Part shown: positions 17,323-26,242 of the stretch, piece by piece
How the letters are laid out: every line of letters starts with the position of its first letter
How positions within the stretch are numbered: the first letter of the stretch is position 1
Assembly: GCA_026225395.1 (NCBI GenBank)
Contig: JAMFSR010000031.1
Span: 1 to 64,000 of the forward strand
Length of the DNA: 64,000 bases
Direction: 5' to 3'
Source of the DNA: Granulicella sapmiensis
GTDB taxonomy: Bacteria; Acidobacteriota; Terriglobia; Terriglobales; Acidobacteriaceae
Program-made: the position numbers and the translations under genes
The notes under the pieces: generated by a model
Database searches by the model: none
Seen by the model: only the letters and a program-made list of their open reading frames with translations
Told to the model about the DNA's origin: nothing

Positions 17323-18333
17323 TCACCGCCCCAACTCAAACACTTTCCCCCATTGGGACTCATCCACCAAAACCCCCAGCCGCAGACTCTCCTCCCGCAC
17401 CCGCAGCGTCCCTTCCCCCGGATACCGCGGCGGATCGCTCGCATCTACCGGCGTCGCATCATGCACCGACCCAATCGCCCCACGCACCACCGCTCTCATC
17501 TCTTCAATCGTCCCCAACGCCCCCGGATCAACCGCGAGAAAAATCTGTGACACCCCCGTCTCCCTCGCTGGATCATTCGTGATCTGGTGCGTGGCCCTCC
17601 CACCCGAAAGCATCGCCCCCAGCACATCCAGCGCAAACGATAGCCCCGACCCCTTCCAGTACCCAATCGGCAGCGCGCGATACGTCTCCTCGATCGCCCC
17701 CGGGTCCGTCGTCAGCTTGCCCTGGGCGTCATACCCACCGGGCACCGGCAACTGCTGCCCCCGCTCACGATACTTCGTCAGCGTCCCATACGAAAACTGA
17801 CTCATCGCCATATCCAGCACAATCGGCTCCGCCCCATTCGGTATAGCAAGTATCAAGGGATTATTCCCCAGCGCCGGCGAGGTCGCACCCCACGGCGGCA
17901 GGTTGGGCATCGTGTTGGTCCAACACATCGCCGCGAACCCCGCATCTGCCGCCTGCCATCCATAGCTCCCTCCACGCTGCCAATGCGTAGTGTCCGCCAG
18001 CGCGACAGCACCCAGCCCATGCAACTTCGCCAGCTCCATCGCGCGAGCCATTGCCGCATAGGCGGCTACATTCCCCGGCCCACGATGCCCAGTCCATCTC
18101 TCCATCGCCCCAAAGCTTCCCACAACCTCCGGCTGATTCGCCGGAAAGATCGACCCATTCCCGATCATCTCCGCAAACCGCGGCAGCCTTGCGATGCCAT
18201 GCGTCCGCACGCCATCGCGATCGGTCTCCGCAGTCAGCCGCGCAGAAAGCTTCGCCCGCTCCGGCGCCAATCCCAGCCGCACCAGCGCCTCAAAAATCCC
18301 ACCCTCAAGTTCCGCAAACGGTATCCGCAACAT
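17323..18333 (-). CDS. Malate/L-lactate/ureidoglycolate dehydrogenase (Ldh2/MDH2 family)
   Basis: A 336-residue NAD(P)-dependent 2-hydroxyacid dehydrogenase of the Ldh2 (non-Rossmann) family. Blocks typical of the family are DRDGVRTHGIARLPRF, ADTTHWQRGGSYGWQAAD, ALGNNPLILAIP and YWKGSGLSFALDVLGAMLSG. The His of THGIAR is the usual catalytic residue. An in-frame extension to 18609 runs through the intergenic hairpin repeat and is not protein-like, so the ATG at 18333 is used; this gives the family's normal length. The substrate cannot be assigned (malate, lactate, sulfolactate and ureidoglycolate are all known in this family). Confidence 0.85.
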   Translation of the reverse strand: MLRIPFAELEGGIFEALVRLGLAPERAKLSARLTAETDRDGVRTHGIARLPRFAEMIGNGSIFPANQPEVVGSFGAMERWTGHRGPGNVAAYAAMARAMELAKLHGLGAVALADTTHWQRGGSYGWQAADAGFAAMCWTNTMPNLPPWGATSPALGNNPLILAIPNGAEPIVLDMAMSQFSYGTLTKYRERGQQLPVPGGYDAQGKLTTDPGAIEETYRALPIGYWKGSGLSFALDVLGAMLSGGRATHQITNDPARETGVSQIFLAVDPGALGTIEEMRAVVRGAIGSVHDATPVDASDPPRYPGEGTLRVREESLRLGVLVDESQWGKVFELGR

Positions 18334-18439
18334 CCTCCCATTAGACCGCAGCACCGCCGTTCCTGCCTCTGCTTTTGCCGTTGCCCTTCTTTCTGTCATC
18401 CCCGCAGGGGATCTGCTTTCATCAACCCACCCCAACCGC

Positions 18440-18490
18440 CCGGGTGGCCCATTCATCGCGCAGTACTTCGCGCGATGAGTGGGGAACACC
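18440..18490 (+). repeat. Dispersed hairpin repeat, copy A
   Basis: First of nine copies of an element running CCGGGTGGCCCATTCAT to ATGAGTGGGGAACACC. The arms CCCATTCATCGCG and CGCGATGAGTGGG form 13 pairs including one T-G wobble. A module GCCTTTGCCGTT follows about 17 bases later (18507), and a GTCATCCCCGCAGGGGATCTG module lies upstream (18396). Confidence 0.85.
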
Positions 18491-18611
18491 AACGCCCAAC
18501 CGGCAAGCCTTTGCCGTTCTCTTCCCGAGAACATCCGCTGCTCCCCAACATCCCCGTAACCCTCCCCAGTTAGACTGGATCGCAGACAACCACCGCCCCG
18601 GAGGACCACCC

Positions 18612-20057
18612 TTGCCGAACGAAACCCGCGGACTTCGCTACCTCGTCGCAGCCCTCACTATCACCCTCGCCGCCACCGCGCAAAGCAAGCCTACCCCGGC
18701 TACCGTCCCCGTCGTCATGCTCTCGGACATCCACCTCGATCCCTTCCACGACCCCGCCAAGGTCCCCCAACTCATCACCGCCCCCGTCGCCGACTGGCAC
18801 AGCATCCTCACCTCCGCCGACACCCCCACCATCGCCGCCGACTTCGCCACCCTCCAGCACACCTGCCGCTCCAAAGGCATCGATACGCCCATGCCGCTCC
18901 TCACCTCCAGCCTCGCGGCTGAACAAAAAGAAATGCCCCACCCCCTCTTCGTCACCGTCTCCGGCGACCTCATGGCCCACCAGTTCGACTGCAAGTTCAA
19001 AACCCTTGCTCCCAAAGCCACCGAAGACGACTACTCCGCCTTCGCCGCCAAGACCGTAGCCTTCATCGCCCTCGAACTCAAACACACCTTCCCCGGCACG
19101 CCCATCTACTTCGCGCTCGGCAACAACGACTCCGGCTGCAAAGACTATGCCGAAGACACCAACAGCGCCTTCCTCCAGGGCGACGGCCAAACCTTCACCA
19201 CCGACGCCCAGAACCCCGCCATCTCACAGCAGTTCTCCCAGCTCGGCGACTACAACATCGCCCTCCCCGCACCCTTCGAACACAAACGCCTCATCGTCCT
19301 CCAGGACATCTTCGAATCCAAGCGCTTCACCACCTGCGACGGCACCCCCGACAAAACCGCCGCCACCAAACAGATCGAGTGGCTCCGCACCCAGCTCGCC
19401 GCCGCCAAAGCCAAAGGCGAGCACGTCTGGGTCATGGCGCACATCCCTCCCGGCATCGACGCCTACAGCACCTTCACCAAAGGCCCCAGCGTCTGCACCA
19501 CCAGCGAGCCCGCACTCTTCCTCAACAACAGCGCTCTCGGCGACGCGCTCGCCGAATACGCCGGCACCATCTCCCTCGGCCTCTTCGGCCATACCCACAT
19601 GGACGAGATGAAGCTCCTCCACGCCGCCGCCGGCCCAGGCGTCCCCATCAAGCTCGTCCCCTCCATCACTCCGGTCAACGGCAACAACCCTGCCTTCACG
19701 GTAGCTAAGGTCGACCCCCACACCGCCACGCTCATCGACTACACCGTCTACTCCGCCAGCAACCAGACCGGCATCAACACCACCTGGAGCAAGGAGTACA
19801 CCTACTCCTCCACCTACAAGCAGCCCGACTTCTCCGCCGCCTCGGTCAACAAGCTCATGGTCGACTTCACCACCGACAAAGCCGGCACCACCGAAGCCAG
19901 CAAGTCCTACCAGACCTTCTACTTCGTCGGCGACGCCGGCATCAGCGCCAACCTAAAAGCCGCCGCCATGCAGATGATCTGGCACGGCTACGCCTGCTCC
20001 ATGACCGAAATGGACCCCACCACCTTCCGCACCTGCGCCTGCCCCGCCAAACCCTAA
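18612..20057 (+). CDS. Exported metallophosphoesterase, acid sphingomyelinase-like
   Basis: A 481-residue calcineurin-type phosphoesterase. All five metal-binding motifs are present in order: SDIHLDPFHD (38-47), VSGDLMAHQF, ALGNNDSGC, VMAHIPPGID and GLFGHTHMDE. The HLDPFHD and GNND variants, together with Cys-rich spots (HTCRSKG, FRTCACPAKP), match the acid sphingomyelinase-like phosphodiesterase group. The N-terminal helix LVAALTITLAATAQS is a signal peptide. The start is TTG at 18612 with GGAGG 7 bases ahead (18600-18604); no ATG fits. It hydrolyses phosphodiesters or phosphomonoesters outside the cytoplasm. The true substrate (lipid or nucleotide) is unknown. Confidence 0.84.
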   Translation: MPNETRGLRYLVAALTITLAATAQSKPTPATVPVVMLSDIHLDPFHDPAKVPQLITAPVADWHSILTSADTPTIAADFATLQHTCRSKGIDTPMPLLTSSLAAEQKEMPHPLFVTVSGDLMAHQFDCKFKTLAPKATEDDYSAFAAKTVAFIALELKHTFPGTPIYFALGNNDSGCKDYAEDTNSAFLQGDGQTFTTDAQNPAISQQFSQLGDYNIALPAPFEHKRLIVLQDIFESKRFTTCDGTPDKTAATKQIEWLRTQLAAAKAKGEHVWVMAHIPPGIDAYSTFTKGPSVCTTSEPALFLNNSALGDALAEYAGTISLGLFGHTHMDEMKLLHAAAGPGVPIKLVPSITPVNGNNPAFTVAKVDPHTATLIDYTVYSASNQTGINTTWSKEYTYSSTYKQPDFSAASVNKLMVDFTTDKAGTTEASKSYQTFYFVGDAGISANLKAAAMQMIWHGYACSMTEMDPTTFRTCACPAKP

Positions 20058-20146
20058 CCAAACCGACATCCCTTCGACCCCTCATCCTGACCTTGAGCAA
20101 AGCCGAAGGGGAAGGACTCCGTATTTCGGTGGCGTTCGCACCATGC

Positions 20147-20194
20147 CCGGGTGGCCCATTCATGCGCGCTCTCTGCGCATGAGTGGGGAACACC
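20147..20194 (+). repeat. Dispersed hairpin repeat, copy B
   Basis: The arms CCCATTCATGCGC and GCGCATGAGTGGG enclose GCTCTCT. The lower stem differs from copy A but both arms changed together. A CATCCTGACCTTGAGC module lies upstream (about 20085). A degraded second copy may follow at about 20198-20240. Confidence 0.85.
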
Positions 20195-20334
20195 AAAAGC
20201 CGGTTGCCCCATTCACCGCGTCGCACCTGATGCGTGGGTGAGCATCAACCTCATTCCTCACACCTCGCCTTACCCTCATCCCTCAACAGTCCCCCCAAGC
20301 CAGCCCCACACCCAAACTGCTAGCATTGCTGATT

Positions 20335-21240
20335 GTGACGGAACCCACCACCCAACCCACCCCAACCACCCCCGGCGCCCGCCTCCGCGCCGCAGTCGCC
20401 GCCGAGCACCCCCTCCAGATCCCCGGCGCGATCAACGCCTTCCACGCCCGCCTCGCCGAGCGCACCGGCTACCGCGCTCTCTACCTCAGCGGAGGAGGCG
20501 TGGCCGCCGGCTCTCTCGGTATCCCCGACCTCGGCATTTCGACGATCGACGATGTTCTGACTGATGCTCGCCGCATCACCGACGTCACCACCCTCCCACT
20601 CCTCGTCGACGCCGACACCGGCTTCGGTGGTGCCTTCAACCTCGCCCGCAGCATCAAGTCCCTCATCAAGGCCGGCGCCGCCGGCTGCCACATCGAAGAC
20701 CAGGCCCAGTCCAAGCGCTGCGGCCACCGCCCCAACAAGCAGATCGTCCCCACCGAAGAAATGACCGACCGCATCAAGGCCGCCGTCGACGCAAGAACCG
20801 ACGCCAGCTTCGTCATCATGGCCCGCACCGACGCTTTGGCGTCCGAGGGACTCAACGCAGCTTTAGACCGCGCCGCCGCCTGCATCGAAGCCGGCGCCGA
20901 CATGATCTTCCCCGAAGCCGTCACCGAACTCAGCCAGTACAAAGAGTTCTCCGCCCGCACCAGCGCGCCCATCCTCGCCAACATCACCGAGTTCGGCTCC
21001 ACGCCGCTCTTCACCCTCGACGAGCTCCGCAGCGCCAACGTCTCCATCGCGCTCTATCCACTCTCCGCCTTCCGCGCCATGAACGCCGCCGCCCTCAAGG
21101 TCTACGAAAGCATCCGCACCGAAGGCACCCAGCGCCACGTCCTCGACACCATGCAAACCCGCGCCGAACTCTACGACTTCCTCAACTACCACTCCTACGA
21201 AGAAAAGCTCGACGAACTCTTCGCCAAGAAGACCGACTAA
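20335..21240 (+). CDS. prpB: 2-methylisocitrate lyase
   Basis: A 301-residue member of the isocitrate lyase/PEP mutase family. It cleaves 2-methylisocitrate to pyruvate and succinate, the last step of the methylcitrate cycle for propionyl-CoA. The catalytic Cys129 lies in the signature KRCGHRPNK, and Mg ligands lie in DADTGFG (92-98) and HIEDQ. Length and motifs match PrpB rather than isocitrate lyase. GTG at 20335 is the likelier start (MTEPTTQP); TTG at 20326 adds three residues. No strong ribosome site was seen. prpC follows after 167 bp, so the genes form one functional cluster. Confidence 0.9.
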   Translation: MTEPTTQPTPTTPGARLRAAVAAEHPLQIPGAINAFHARLAERTGYRALYLSGGGVAAGSLGIPDLGISTIDDVLTDARRITDVTTLPLLVDADTGFGGAFNLARSIKSLIKAGAAGCHIEDQAQSKRCGHRPNKQIVPTEEMTDRIKAAVDARTDASFVIMARTDALASEGLNAALDRAAACIEAGADMIFPEAVTELSQYKEFSARTSAPILANITEFGSTPLFTLDELRSANVSIALYPLSAFRAMNAAALKVYESIRTEGTQRHVLDTMQTRAELYDFLNYHSYEEKLDELFAKKTD

Positions 21241-21257
21241 AGATTCGAAAATATTAA

Positions 21258-21289
21258 GATTTGTCATCCTGAGCAAAGCGAAGGATCTG
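21258..21289 (+). repeat. GTCATCCTGAGC-type intergenic repeat
   Basis: TGTCATCCTGAGCAAAGCG followed by AAGGATCTGCTG. Similar modules occur at about 20085, 23309 and 23378 on this strand, and reversed at about 56500. They are often found next to the hairpin repeats. Confidence 0.65.
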
Positions 21290-21334
21290 CTGTTCGCCCG
21301 CAGCGTCGACAAAACATCCAGGACCAACCAGAAC

Positions 21335-21403
21335 CGGTAGGGCACGGCTTCAGCCGTGCCATCACAGTCCAATAGAAGATGGGGCTTCAGCCCCTGAGGT
21401 ACA
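21335..21403 (+). repeat. GGGCTTCAGCCC double-hairpin repeat in the prpC leader
   Basis: Two short hairpins with CTTCAG tips: GGCACGGCTTCAGCCGTGCC (21341-21360) and GGGGCTTCAGCCCC (21381-21394). The element ends in TGAGG, which lies 8 bases before the prpC ATG and appears to act as its ribosome-binding site. Confidence 0.75.
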
Positions 21404-21407
21404 TCGA

Positions 21408-22598
21408 ATGACCGACACAGCAACCACCCCGACCTTCAAACCAAAAAAATCCGTAGCCCTCTCCGGCGTCCCCGCCGGCAACACCGCCCTCTGCACCGTC
21501 GGCCGCAACGGCAACGACCTCCACTACCGCGGCTACGACATCCTCGAGCTAGCCGCCCACTGCGAGTTCGAAGAAGTAGCCTACCTCCTCCTCTACGGCA
21601 CGCTCCCCACGGAAGAGCAACTCCTCGCCTACAAGAAAAAACTCAAAACCCTCCGCGGCCTCCCGTCGCAGGTAAAGATCGCCCTCGAGCAGCTCCCCAA
21701 AACCGCCCACCCCATGGACGTCCAGCGCGTCGGCGTCAGCGTCCTCGCCACGCTCGAGCCCGAACCCCACCTCGAAAACCTCACCCACGCCCCCGGTACC
21801 GCGCTCCCCATCGCCGACCGCCTTTTAGCCTCTCTCGGCTCCATGCTCCTCTACTGGTACCACTTCGCGAACTCCGGCCAGCGCATCGAAGTCGAAACCG
21901 ACGACGACTCCATCGGCGGCCACTTCCTCCATCTCCTCCACGGCAAACCCGCATCCGCCGAGTGGGTCCAGGCCATGCACGTCTCGCTCATCCTCTACGC
22001 CGAGCACGAATTCAACGCCAGCACCTTCACCGCCCGCGTCATCGCCGGCACCGGCAGCGATCTCTACTCCGCCATAGCCGGCGCCATCGGCGCCCTCAAA
22101 GGCCCCAAGCACGGCGGAGCCAACGAGGTAGCCCTGGAAATCCAACAACGCTACGCCACCCCCGACGAAGCAGAAGCCGACATCCGCGCCCGCGTCGAAA
22201 AGAAAGAAGTCATCATCGGCTTCGGTCACCCGGTCTACACCATCTCCGACCCCCGCAACGTAGTCATCAAAAAAGTCGCCTACGATCTCAGCGCCACCGC
22301 AAGCGCCGCGGCCCCCGAATCCGATGCCCTCAAGATGTACAACATCGCCGAGCGCCTTGAGTCCGTCATGATGGACGCAAAAAAAATGTTCCCCAACCTC
22401 GACTGGTTTTCCGCCGTCGCCTACCACGTCATGGGCATTCCCACCGCGATGTTCACCCCCATCTTCACCATCGCCCGCACCTCCGGCTGGAGCGCCCACG
22501 TCATGGAGCAACGCGCCGACGGCAAAATCATCCGCCCCAGCGCCAACTACACCGGCCCCGAAGACGTTAAATTCATCCCACTAGCCGAACGCGGCTAA
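21408..22598 (+). CDS. prpC: 2-methylcitrate synthase
   Basis: A 396-residue citrate synthase-family enzyme that condenses propionyl-CoA with oxaloacetate. The N-terminus [19 protein letters not shown] and the short length are characteristic of PrpC rather than of housekeeping citrate synthase. Active-site blocks seen are the His of [14 protein letters not shown] and the His of [14 protein letters not shown], with the C-terminal [20 protein letters not shown] also conserved. It lies between prpB and prpD, with hicAB intervening before prpD. The leader is a repeat element that also carries the ribosome site. No prpR regulator is in the window. Confidence 0.92.
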   Translation: MTDTATTPTFKPKKSVALSGVPAGNTALCTVGRNGNDLHYRGYDILELAAHCEFEEVAYLLLYGTLPTEEQLLAYKKKLKTLRGLPSQVKIALEQLPKTAHPMDVQRVGVSVLATLEPEPHLENLTHAPGTALPIADRLLASLGSMLLYWYHFANSGQRIEVETDDDSIGGHFLHLLHGKPASAEWVQAMHVSLILYAEHEFNASTFTARVIAGTGSDLYSAIAGAIGALKGPKHGGANEVALEIQQRYATPDEAEADIRARVEKKEVIIGFGHPVYTISDPRNVVIKKVAYDLSATASAAAPESDALKMYNIAERLESVMMDAKKMFPNLDWFSAVAYHVMGIPTAMFTPIFTIARTSGWSAHVMEQRADGKIIRPSANYTGPEDVKFIPLAERG

Positions 22599-22632
22599 GA
22601 TCGAATTACCCCGCCGTCCACACGCCGAGAAG

Positions 22633-22650
22633 GTAAGCAAATTTGCTTAC
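22633..22650. promoter_or_regulatory. 18-bp perfect palindrome, probable HicB operator
   Basis: GTAAGCAAATTTGCTTAC is a perfect 18-bp dyad ending 14 bases before the hicA start. HicB antitoxins with a DNA-binding domain repress their own promoter through such palindromes, so this is the likely operator. Confidence 0.75.
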
Positions 22651-22664
22651 AGTGGAGTAAGATC

Positions 22665-22844
22665 ATGACAAGTTCTGAACTGAAGCGCTGGCTCAGCAAA
22701 CTAGGAGCCAGCTTCGAGCCGGGTAAAGGATCGCACCTGCATGTAATGCTGAACGGCAAAACGACGGTTCTGCCCATGCATCCGAGCAAAGAGCTGGGCA
22801 CCGGCATTGTGCACAGCATCAAAAAAGATCTTGGATTGAGGTAA
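22665..22844 (+). CDS. hicA: HicA-type mRNA interferase toxin
   Basis: A 59-residue toxin. The double-stranded-RNA-binding-like fold is recognisable from LKRWLSKLGASFEPGKGSHL with the catalytic His in GSHLHV, then TTVLPMHPSKELGTGIVHSI and KKDLGL. HicA cuts mRNA and tmRNA when not bound by HicB. GGAG lies about 7 bases ahead of the ATG. It is followed 8 bases later by hicB, the usual order and spacing. The pair lies inside the prp cluster on the same strand and has its own palindromic operator. Confidence 0.9.
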   Translation: MTSSELKRWLSKLGASFEPGKGSHLHVMLNGKTTVLPMHPSKELGTGIVHSIKKDLGLR

Positions 22845-22852
22845 CAGAAATT

Positions 22853-23266
22853 ATGCGCTATCCGGTTAAGTTGAAGGCTGATGGCCAGTACATCATGGCC
22901 TGGTTCCCCGATGTCCCCGGAGCTCACACGGTGGGCGATGACAAGGAAGACGCGTTGAGCCATGCACTCGACGCCTTGGAGACCGTTTTCATGTACATCT
23001 TCGGAACTGGGGAGAAAATTCCGCTTCCGTCCGCCCTCAAGCGCGGACAAACTTGGGTTGAGGTTCCTCCACCTGTCGCCGCAAAGGTTCTGCTCCACAA
23101 TGAGATGGTGCGCCAGAAGGTGCGGCCCATCGATCTCGCTCGCAAGATGGGCATTCCGCGTCAGGAGATAACGCGTGTCCTCAATCTCAAGCACAACACA
23201 AAAATAGAAACCACGGCCCAGGCACTGAACGCCCTCGGAAAACATCTGGAACTGCGGATCGCCTAG
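22853..23266 (+). CDS. hicB: HicB-type antitoxin with C-terminal HTH
   Basis: A 137-residue antitoxin. The N-terminal partially degraded RNase H-like fold reads YPVKLKADGQYIMAWFPDVP and GAHTVGDDKEDALSHALDAL, the classic HicB pattern. Residues about 80-137 form a helix-turn-helix (RPIDLARKMGIPRQEITRVL) that should bind the palindrome at 22633. It neutralises HicA by direct binding. It is longer than minimal HicB proteins because of the HTH. The ATG at 22853 follows the toxin stop by 8 bases. Confidence 0.9.
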   Translation: MRYPVKLKADGQYIMAWFPDVPGAHTVGDDKEDALSHALDALETVFMYIFGTGEKIPLPSALKRGQTWVEVPPPVAAKVLLHNEMVRQKVRPIDLARKMGIPRQEITRVLNLKHNTKIETTAQALNALGKHLELRIA

Positions 23267-23305
23267 CGGGAACATCCATCCAGGGAGCCACCCACCGCCC
23301 TCCAA

Positions 23306-23404
23306 ACTTGTCATCCTGAGCGCAGCGAAGGATCTGCTGTTGTATTTGCTGTTGCCGTTGTCCTTGCCTTTCTTTCTGTCATCCTCGAAGGGGATCTGCT
23401 GTTT
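23306..23404 (+). repeat. Two GTCATCC-type repeat modules between hicB and prpD
   Basis: CTTGTCATCCTGAGCGCAGC with GAAGGATCTGCTG (from 23306) and, after a TTGCCGTTGTCC stretch, TTTCTTTCTGTCATCCTCGA with GGGGATCTGCTG (from about 23371). These match modules near the hairpin repeats. The rest of the 221-bp gap has no recognisable gene. Confidence 0.65.
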
Positions 23405-23487
23405 GCTCGCGGCCGCAACATGCACAGCGAAGCCAGGTTCATGAATGCAGCATCATCAAACTAAGAACTAAGAACCAGAGGCATCCC

Positions 23488-24945
23488 ATGTCCGCACACA
23501 TCAGCAACATCCGCCCCCCCTTCGACCAACCCCTCATCGACATCGTCGACTACGTCCTCAACTACGAAATCACCTCGGACCTCGCCTACGAAACCGCCCG
23601 CTACTGCCTCATAGACACCCTCGGCTGCGGCCTGCAAGCCCTCGACTTCCCCGCCTGCACCAAGCTCCTCGGCCCGCTCGTCCCCGGCCTCACCATGAGC
23701 AACGGCGCCCGCGGCTCTCGAGTTCCAGGCACCAGCTACGAGCTCGACCCCGTACAGGCCGCCTTCAACATCGGCACCATCATCCGCTGGCTCGACTTCA
23801 ACGACACCTGGCTCGCCGCCGAGTGGGGCCACCCCTCCGACAACCTCGGCGGCATCCTCGCCGTTGCCGATTGGCTCAGCCGCAACGGCCAGCAGCTCAC
23901 CATGCGTGACGTCCTGACCGCCATGATCAAAGCCCACGAAATCCAGGGCTGCCTCGCACTCGAAAACTCCTTCAACAAGGTCGGCCTCGACCACGTCATC
24001 CTCGTCAAGGTCGCGTCCACCGCCGTCGTCGGCAAACTCCTCGGCCTCACCCGCGACCAACTCTTGAACGCAGTATCCCTCGCGTTTGTAGACGGCCAAT
24101 CCCTCCGCACCTATCGCCACGCCCCCAACGCCGGCTCGCGCAAGAGCTGGGCCGCAGGCGATGCCACCTCCCGCGCCGTCCGCCTCGCGCTCATCGCCCA
24201 AACCGGCGAGATGGGCTACCCCTCCGCCCTCACCGCCAAAACCTGGGGCTTCTACGACGTCAGCTTCGGCGGCAAGGAGTTCAAATTCCAGCGCCCGTAC
24301 GGCAGCTACGTCATGGAAAACGTCCTCTTCAAAATTTCCTTCCCCGCCGAGTTCCACTCGCAAACCGCCGTCGAAGCCGCCGTCCTTCTCTTCGCCGAAC
24401 TCGCCAAGCACCACAAGACCGCCGCCGACATCAAGCGCGTCACCATCCGCACCCACGAAGCCTGCATCCGCATCATCGACAAGCAGGGCCCGCTCAACAA
24501 CGAAGCCGACCGCGACCACTGCATCCAGTACATGGTCGCCGTCCCCTTGCTCAAAGGCACACTCGCCGCCGAAGACTACGAAGACGCCGCCGCCAAGGAC
24601 CCACGCATCGACGCGCTCCGCGCCAAAATTTTCTGCGCCGAAGACGCCCAGTACACCGCCGACTATCACGACCCCGAAAAGCGCTCCATCGCCAACGCCC
24701 TCACCATCGAGTTCAACGACGACACCGTCCTCCCCGAACTCGCCGTCGAGTACCCCATCGGCCATCGCCTCCGCCGCCCCGACGGCATCCCCCTCCTCAT
24801 CCAAAAATTCGAGCGCAACCTCGAACGACGCTTCGAAGACAACCAGCGCTATGCCATCCAGGACGTCACCCGCCACGCCGACGTCCTCGACCCCATGCCC
24901 GTAAACAAATTCGTCGACCTCTTCGTCGTCGAAGAGCAAGCCTGA
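23488..24945 (+). CDS. prpD: 2-methylcitrate dehydratase (MmgE/PrpD family)
   Basis: A 485-residue PrpD that dehydrates 2-methylcitrate to 2-methylaconitate. Family blocks seen are [40 protein letters not shown] followed by [15 protein letters not shown], and [20 protein letters not shown]. The length is normal. AGAGG lies 8 bases before the ATG. With prpB and prpC upstream it completes the three core enzymes of the methylcitrate cycle; the last isomerisation to methylisocitrate would need an aconitase or AcnD-PrpF elsewhere. The hicAB pair separates it from prpC. Confidence 0.92.
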   Translation: MSAHISNIRPPFDQPLIDIVDYVLNYEITSDLAYETARYCLIDTLGCGLQALDFPACTKLLGPLVPGLTMSNGARGSRVPGTSYELDPVQAAFNIGTIIRWLDFNDTWLAAEWGHPSDNLGGILAVADWLSRNGQQLTMRDVLTAMIKAHEIQGCLALENSFNKVGLDHVILVKVASTAVVGKLLGLTRDQLLNAVSLAFVDGQSLRTYRHAPNAGSRKSWAAGDATSRAVRLALIAQTGEMGYPSALTAKTWGFYDVSFGGKEFKFQRPYGSYVMENVLFKISFPAEFHSQTAVEAAVLLFAELAKHHKTAADIKRVTIRTHEACIRIIDKQGPLNNEADRDHCIQYMVAVPLLKGTLAAEDYEDAAAKDPRIDALRAKIFCAEDAQYTADYHDPEKRSIANALTIEFNDDTVLPELAVEYPIGHRLRRPDGIPLLIQKFERNLERRFEDNQRYAIQDVTRHADVLDPMPVNKFVDLFVVEEQA

Positions 24946-24968
24946 GCCTGTTGCAGAAACGCACGAAC

Positions 24969-25034
24969 GGTAGGGCAGGGCTTCAGCCCTGCCATTAAAT
25001 CCTGCAAGACCAAGGGGCTTCAGCCCCTGAGGAG
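24969..25034 (+). repeat. GGGCTTCAGCCC double-hairpin repeat before the cytosine deaminase
   Basis: Same architecture as the element at 21335: GGCAGGGCTTCAGCCCTGCC (24974-24993), then GGGGCTTCAGCCCC (25014-25027), ending in TGAGGAG. The GAGGAG (25029-25034) is spaced 9 bases from the next ATG and serves as its ribosome site. Confidence 0.8.
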
Positions 25035-25043
25035 TCCTCACCC

Positions 25044-25490
25044 ATGCTCGACTACCAATCGATGCTCGAAGTAGCCATCGGCGAAGCCCGCGCCGGCCTC
25101 CGCGAAGGCGGCATCCCCATCGGCGCCGCCATCTTCCGTTCCGACGGCACACTCGTCTCCGCCGGCCACAACCGCCGCGTGCAGGAGTCCGACCCCTCCA
25201 TCCACGGCGAAACCGATGCCTTCCGCAAAGCCGGCCGCCAGCGCAGCTACCGCGACCTCATCATGGTCACCACGCTCGCCCCATGCTTCTACTGCTCCGG
25301 CCTCGTCCGCCAGTTCGGCTTCGGCACGGTCATCGTCGGCGAGTCCCGCACCTTCGCCGGCGGCTGCGAAGAGCTCCGCGCGCTAGGCATCGAAGTCCAC
25401 GACCTCGACTCCCCCGAATGCAAAGCCATGATGGACGACTTCATCACCGCCCGCCCCGACCTCTGGAACGAAGACATCGGCGTCGACTAA
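25044..25490 (+). CDS. Cytosine deaminase-like enzyme, yeast FCY1 type
   Basis: A 148-residue zinc deaminase. Zinc ligands are His54 with catalytic Glu56 (SIHGETDAF), and Cys81 and Cys84 (PCFYC). The C-terminal block ECKAMMDDFITARPDLWNED with IGVD resembles the end of yeast cytosine deaminase (CKKIMKQFIDERPQDWFEDI), unlike bacterial guanine deaminases or TadA. It would convert cytosine to uracil, or a related pyrimidine. Its ribosome site comes from the repeat just upstream. It lies after prpD, with no obvious functional link to the methylcitrate cycle. Confidence 0.82.
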   Translation: MLDYQSMLEVAIGEARAGLREGGIPIGAAIFRSDGTLVSAGHNRRVQESDPSIHGETDAFRKAGRQRSYRDLIMVTTLAPCFYCSGLVRQFGFGTVIVGESRTFAGGCEELRALGIEVHDLDSPECKAMMDDFITARPDLWNEDIGVD

Positions 25491-25505
25491 GCGCAGCACA
25501 GAAGC

Positions 25506-25556
25506 CCGGGTGGCCCATTCATCGCGCAGCCCTTCGCGCGATGAGTGGGGAACACC
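25506..25556 (+). repeat. Dispersed hairpin repeat, copy C
   Basis: Same sequence type as copy A: arms CCCATTCATCGCG and CGCGATGAGTGGG, ending GGGGAACACC. A GCCTTTGCCTTTG module follows from 25573. Confidence 0.85.
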
Positions 25557-25606
25557 AGCTGCTCAACCCACCGCCTTTGCCTTTGTCGTTGCTTCTACCG
25601 GATTAG

Positions 25607-25662
25607 CAGTGGGCTTCAGCCCACTGAAGAGCACCCAAAACAAAGGGGCTTTAGCCCGGGCC
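25607..25662 (+). repeat. GGGCTTCAGCCC-type repeat, third copy
   Basis: CAGTGGGCTTCAGCCCACTG (25607-25626) is a perfect hairpin, followed after 17 bases by GGGGCTTTAGCCCGGG, a diverged second hairpin. Here the element lies between convergent genes and supplies no ribosome site. Confidence 0.7.
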
Positions 25663-25686
25663 GTTGCTCCTCGACGATCACCGAAG

Positions 25687-26193
25687 CTACCCCCGCGTCA
25701 ACGCCCCAATCCTCTGCGCCTCACCCGGCCACCTCGCCACCATCTCCTCCCGCCCCATCGTCGAGTAATCCACAAACTCAAACCCCGGACTCACCGTACA
25801 CCCCAGCAACGCAAACCCCTCCGCCTTCAACAGCCGAGATCCCTGCCAAACTCCACGCTTCACCACCACCTGCGGCCGCTGCCCAGCTTCTAAATCCGTC
25901 CCGATCAGCACCACCTCACTGCTTCCATCCTCAAACAACTGCAGCATCTCCACGGCCCCACCCATGTAGTGATGAAACATCTCATCGCTCTGCAGCAGAT
26001 GCATCTCGCTAAAAGTATCCGGCTCCAGCAGATAGTAGATCGCCGTCGAAGTCCGCCGCGCCCCATCGTAGCGCCCATCCGCAAAGTTCTCCGCCGGCAC
26101 AAACTCATCCGCCTCATACGTCCGCACAAACCACCCACCCTCACGCGGGTGCGGCTGCAACCCAAGAATCCGTTTCACATCTTCAGCAGTCAT
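25687..26193 (-). CDS. Cupin-fold protein, DUF985 family
   Basis: A 168-residue small cupin of the DUF985/YML079w group. Recognisable blocks are LGLQPHPREGGWFVRTYEAD, TAIYYLLEPDTFSEMHLLQS followed by DEMFHHYMGG, and GVWQGSRLL. The His and Glu residues in SEMHLLQSDEMFHHY correspond to the cupin metal/ligand site. The biochemical role of this family is not established. It lies opposite to its neighbours, with the third GGGCTTCAGCCC element just beyond its 3' end. Confidence 0.85.
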   Translation of the reverse strand: MTAEDVKRILGLQPHPREGGWFVRTYEADEFVPAENFADGRYDGARRTSTAIYYLLEPDTFSEMHLLQSDEMFHHYMGGAVEMLQLFEDGSSEVVLIGTDLEAGQRPQVVVKRGVWQGSRLLKAEGFALLGCTVSPGFEFVDYSTMGREEMVARWPGEAQRIGALTRG

Positions 26194-26242
26194 GCCCTTA
26201 TCTTAGCCAAGCCCCCACGCCAGACCGCATAATAAGTGCTTC

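Noticed and set aside
18334-18609. N-terminal extension of the Ldh2-family gene
   Set aside because: The extension translates hairpin repeat A (it reads FPTHRAKYCAMNGPPG) and adds non-homologous residues; the ATG at 18333 fits the family length.
20198-20240. Second copy of the hairpin repeat just after copy B
   Set aside because: GCCGGTTGCCCCATTCACC followed by GTGGGTGAGC suggests a decayed copy, but the arms no longer pair convincingly, so it is not counted.
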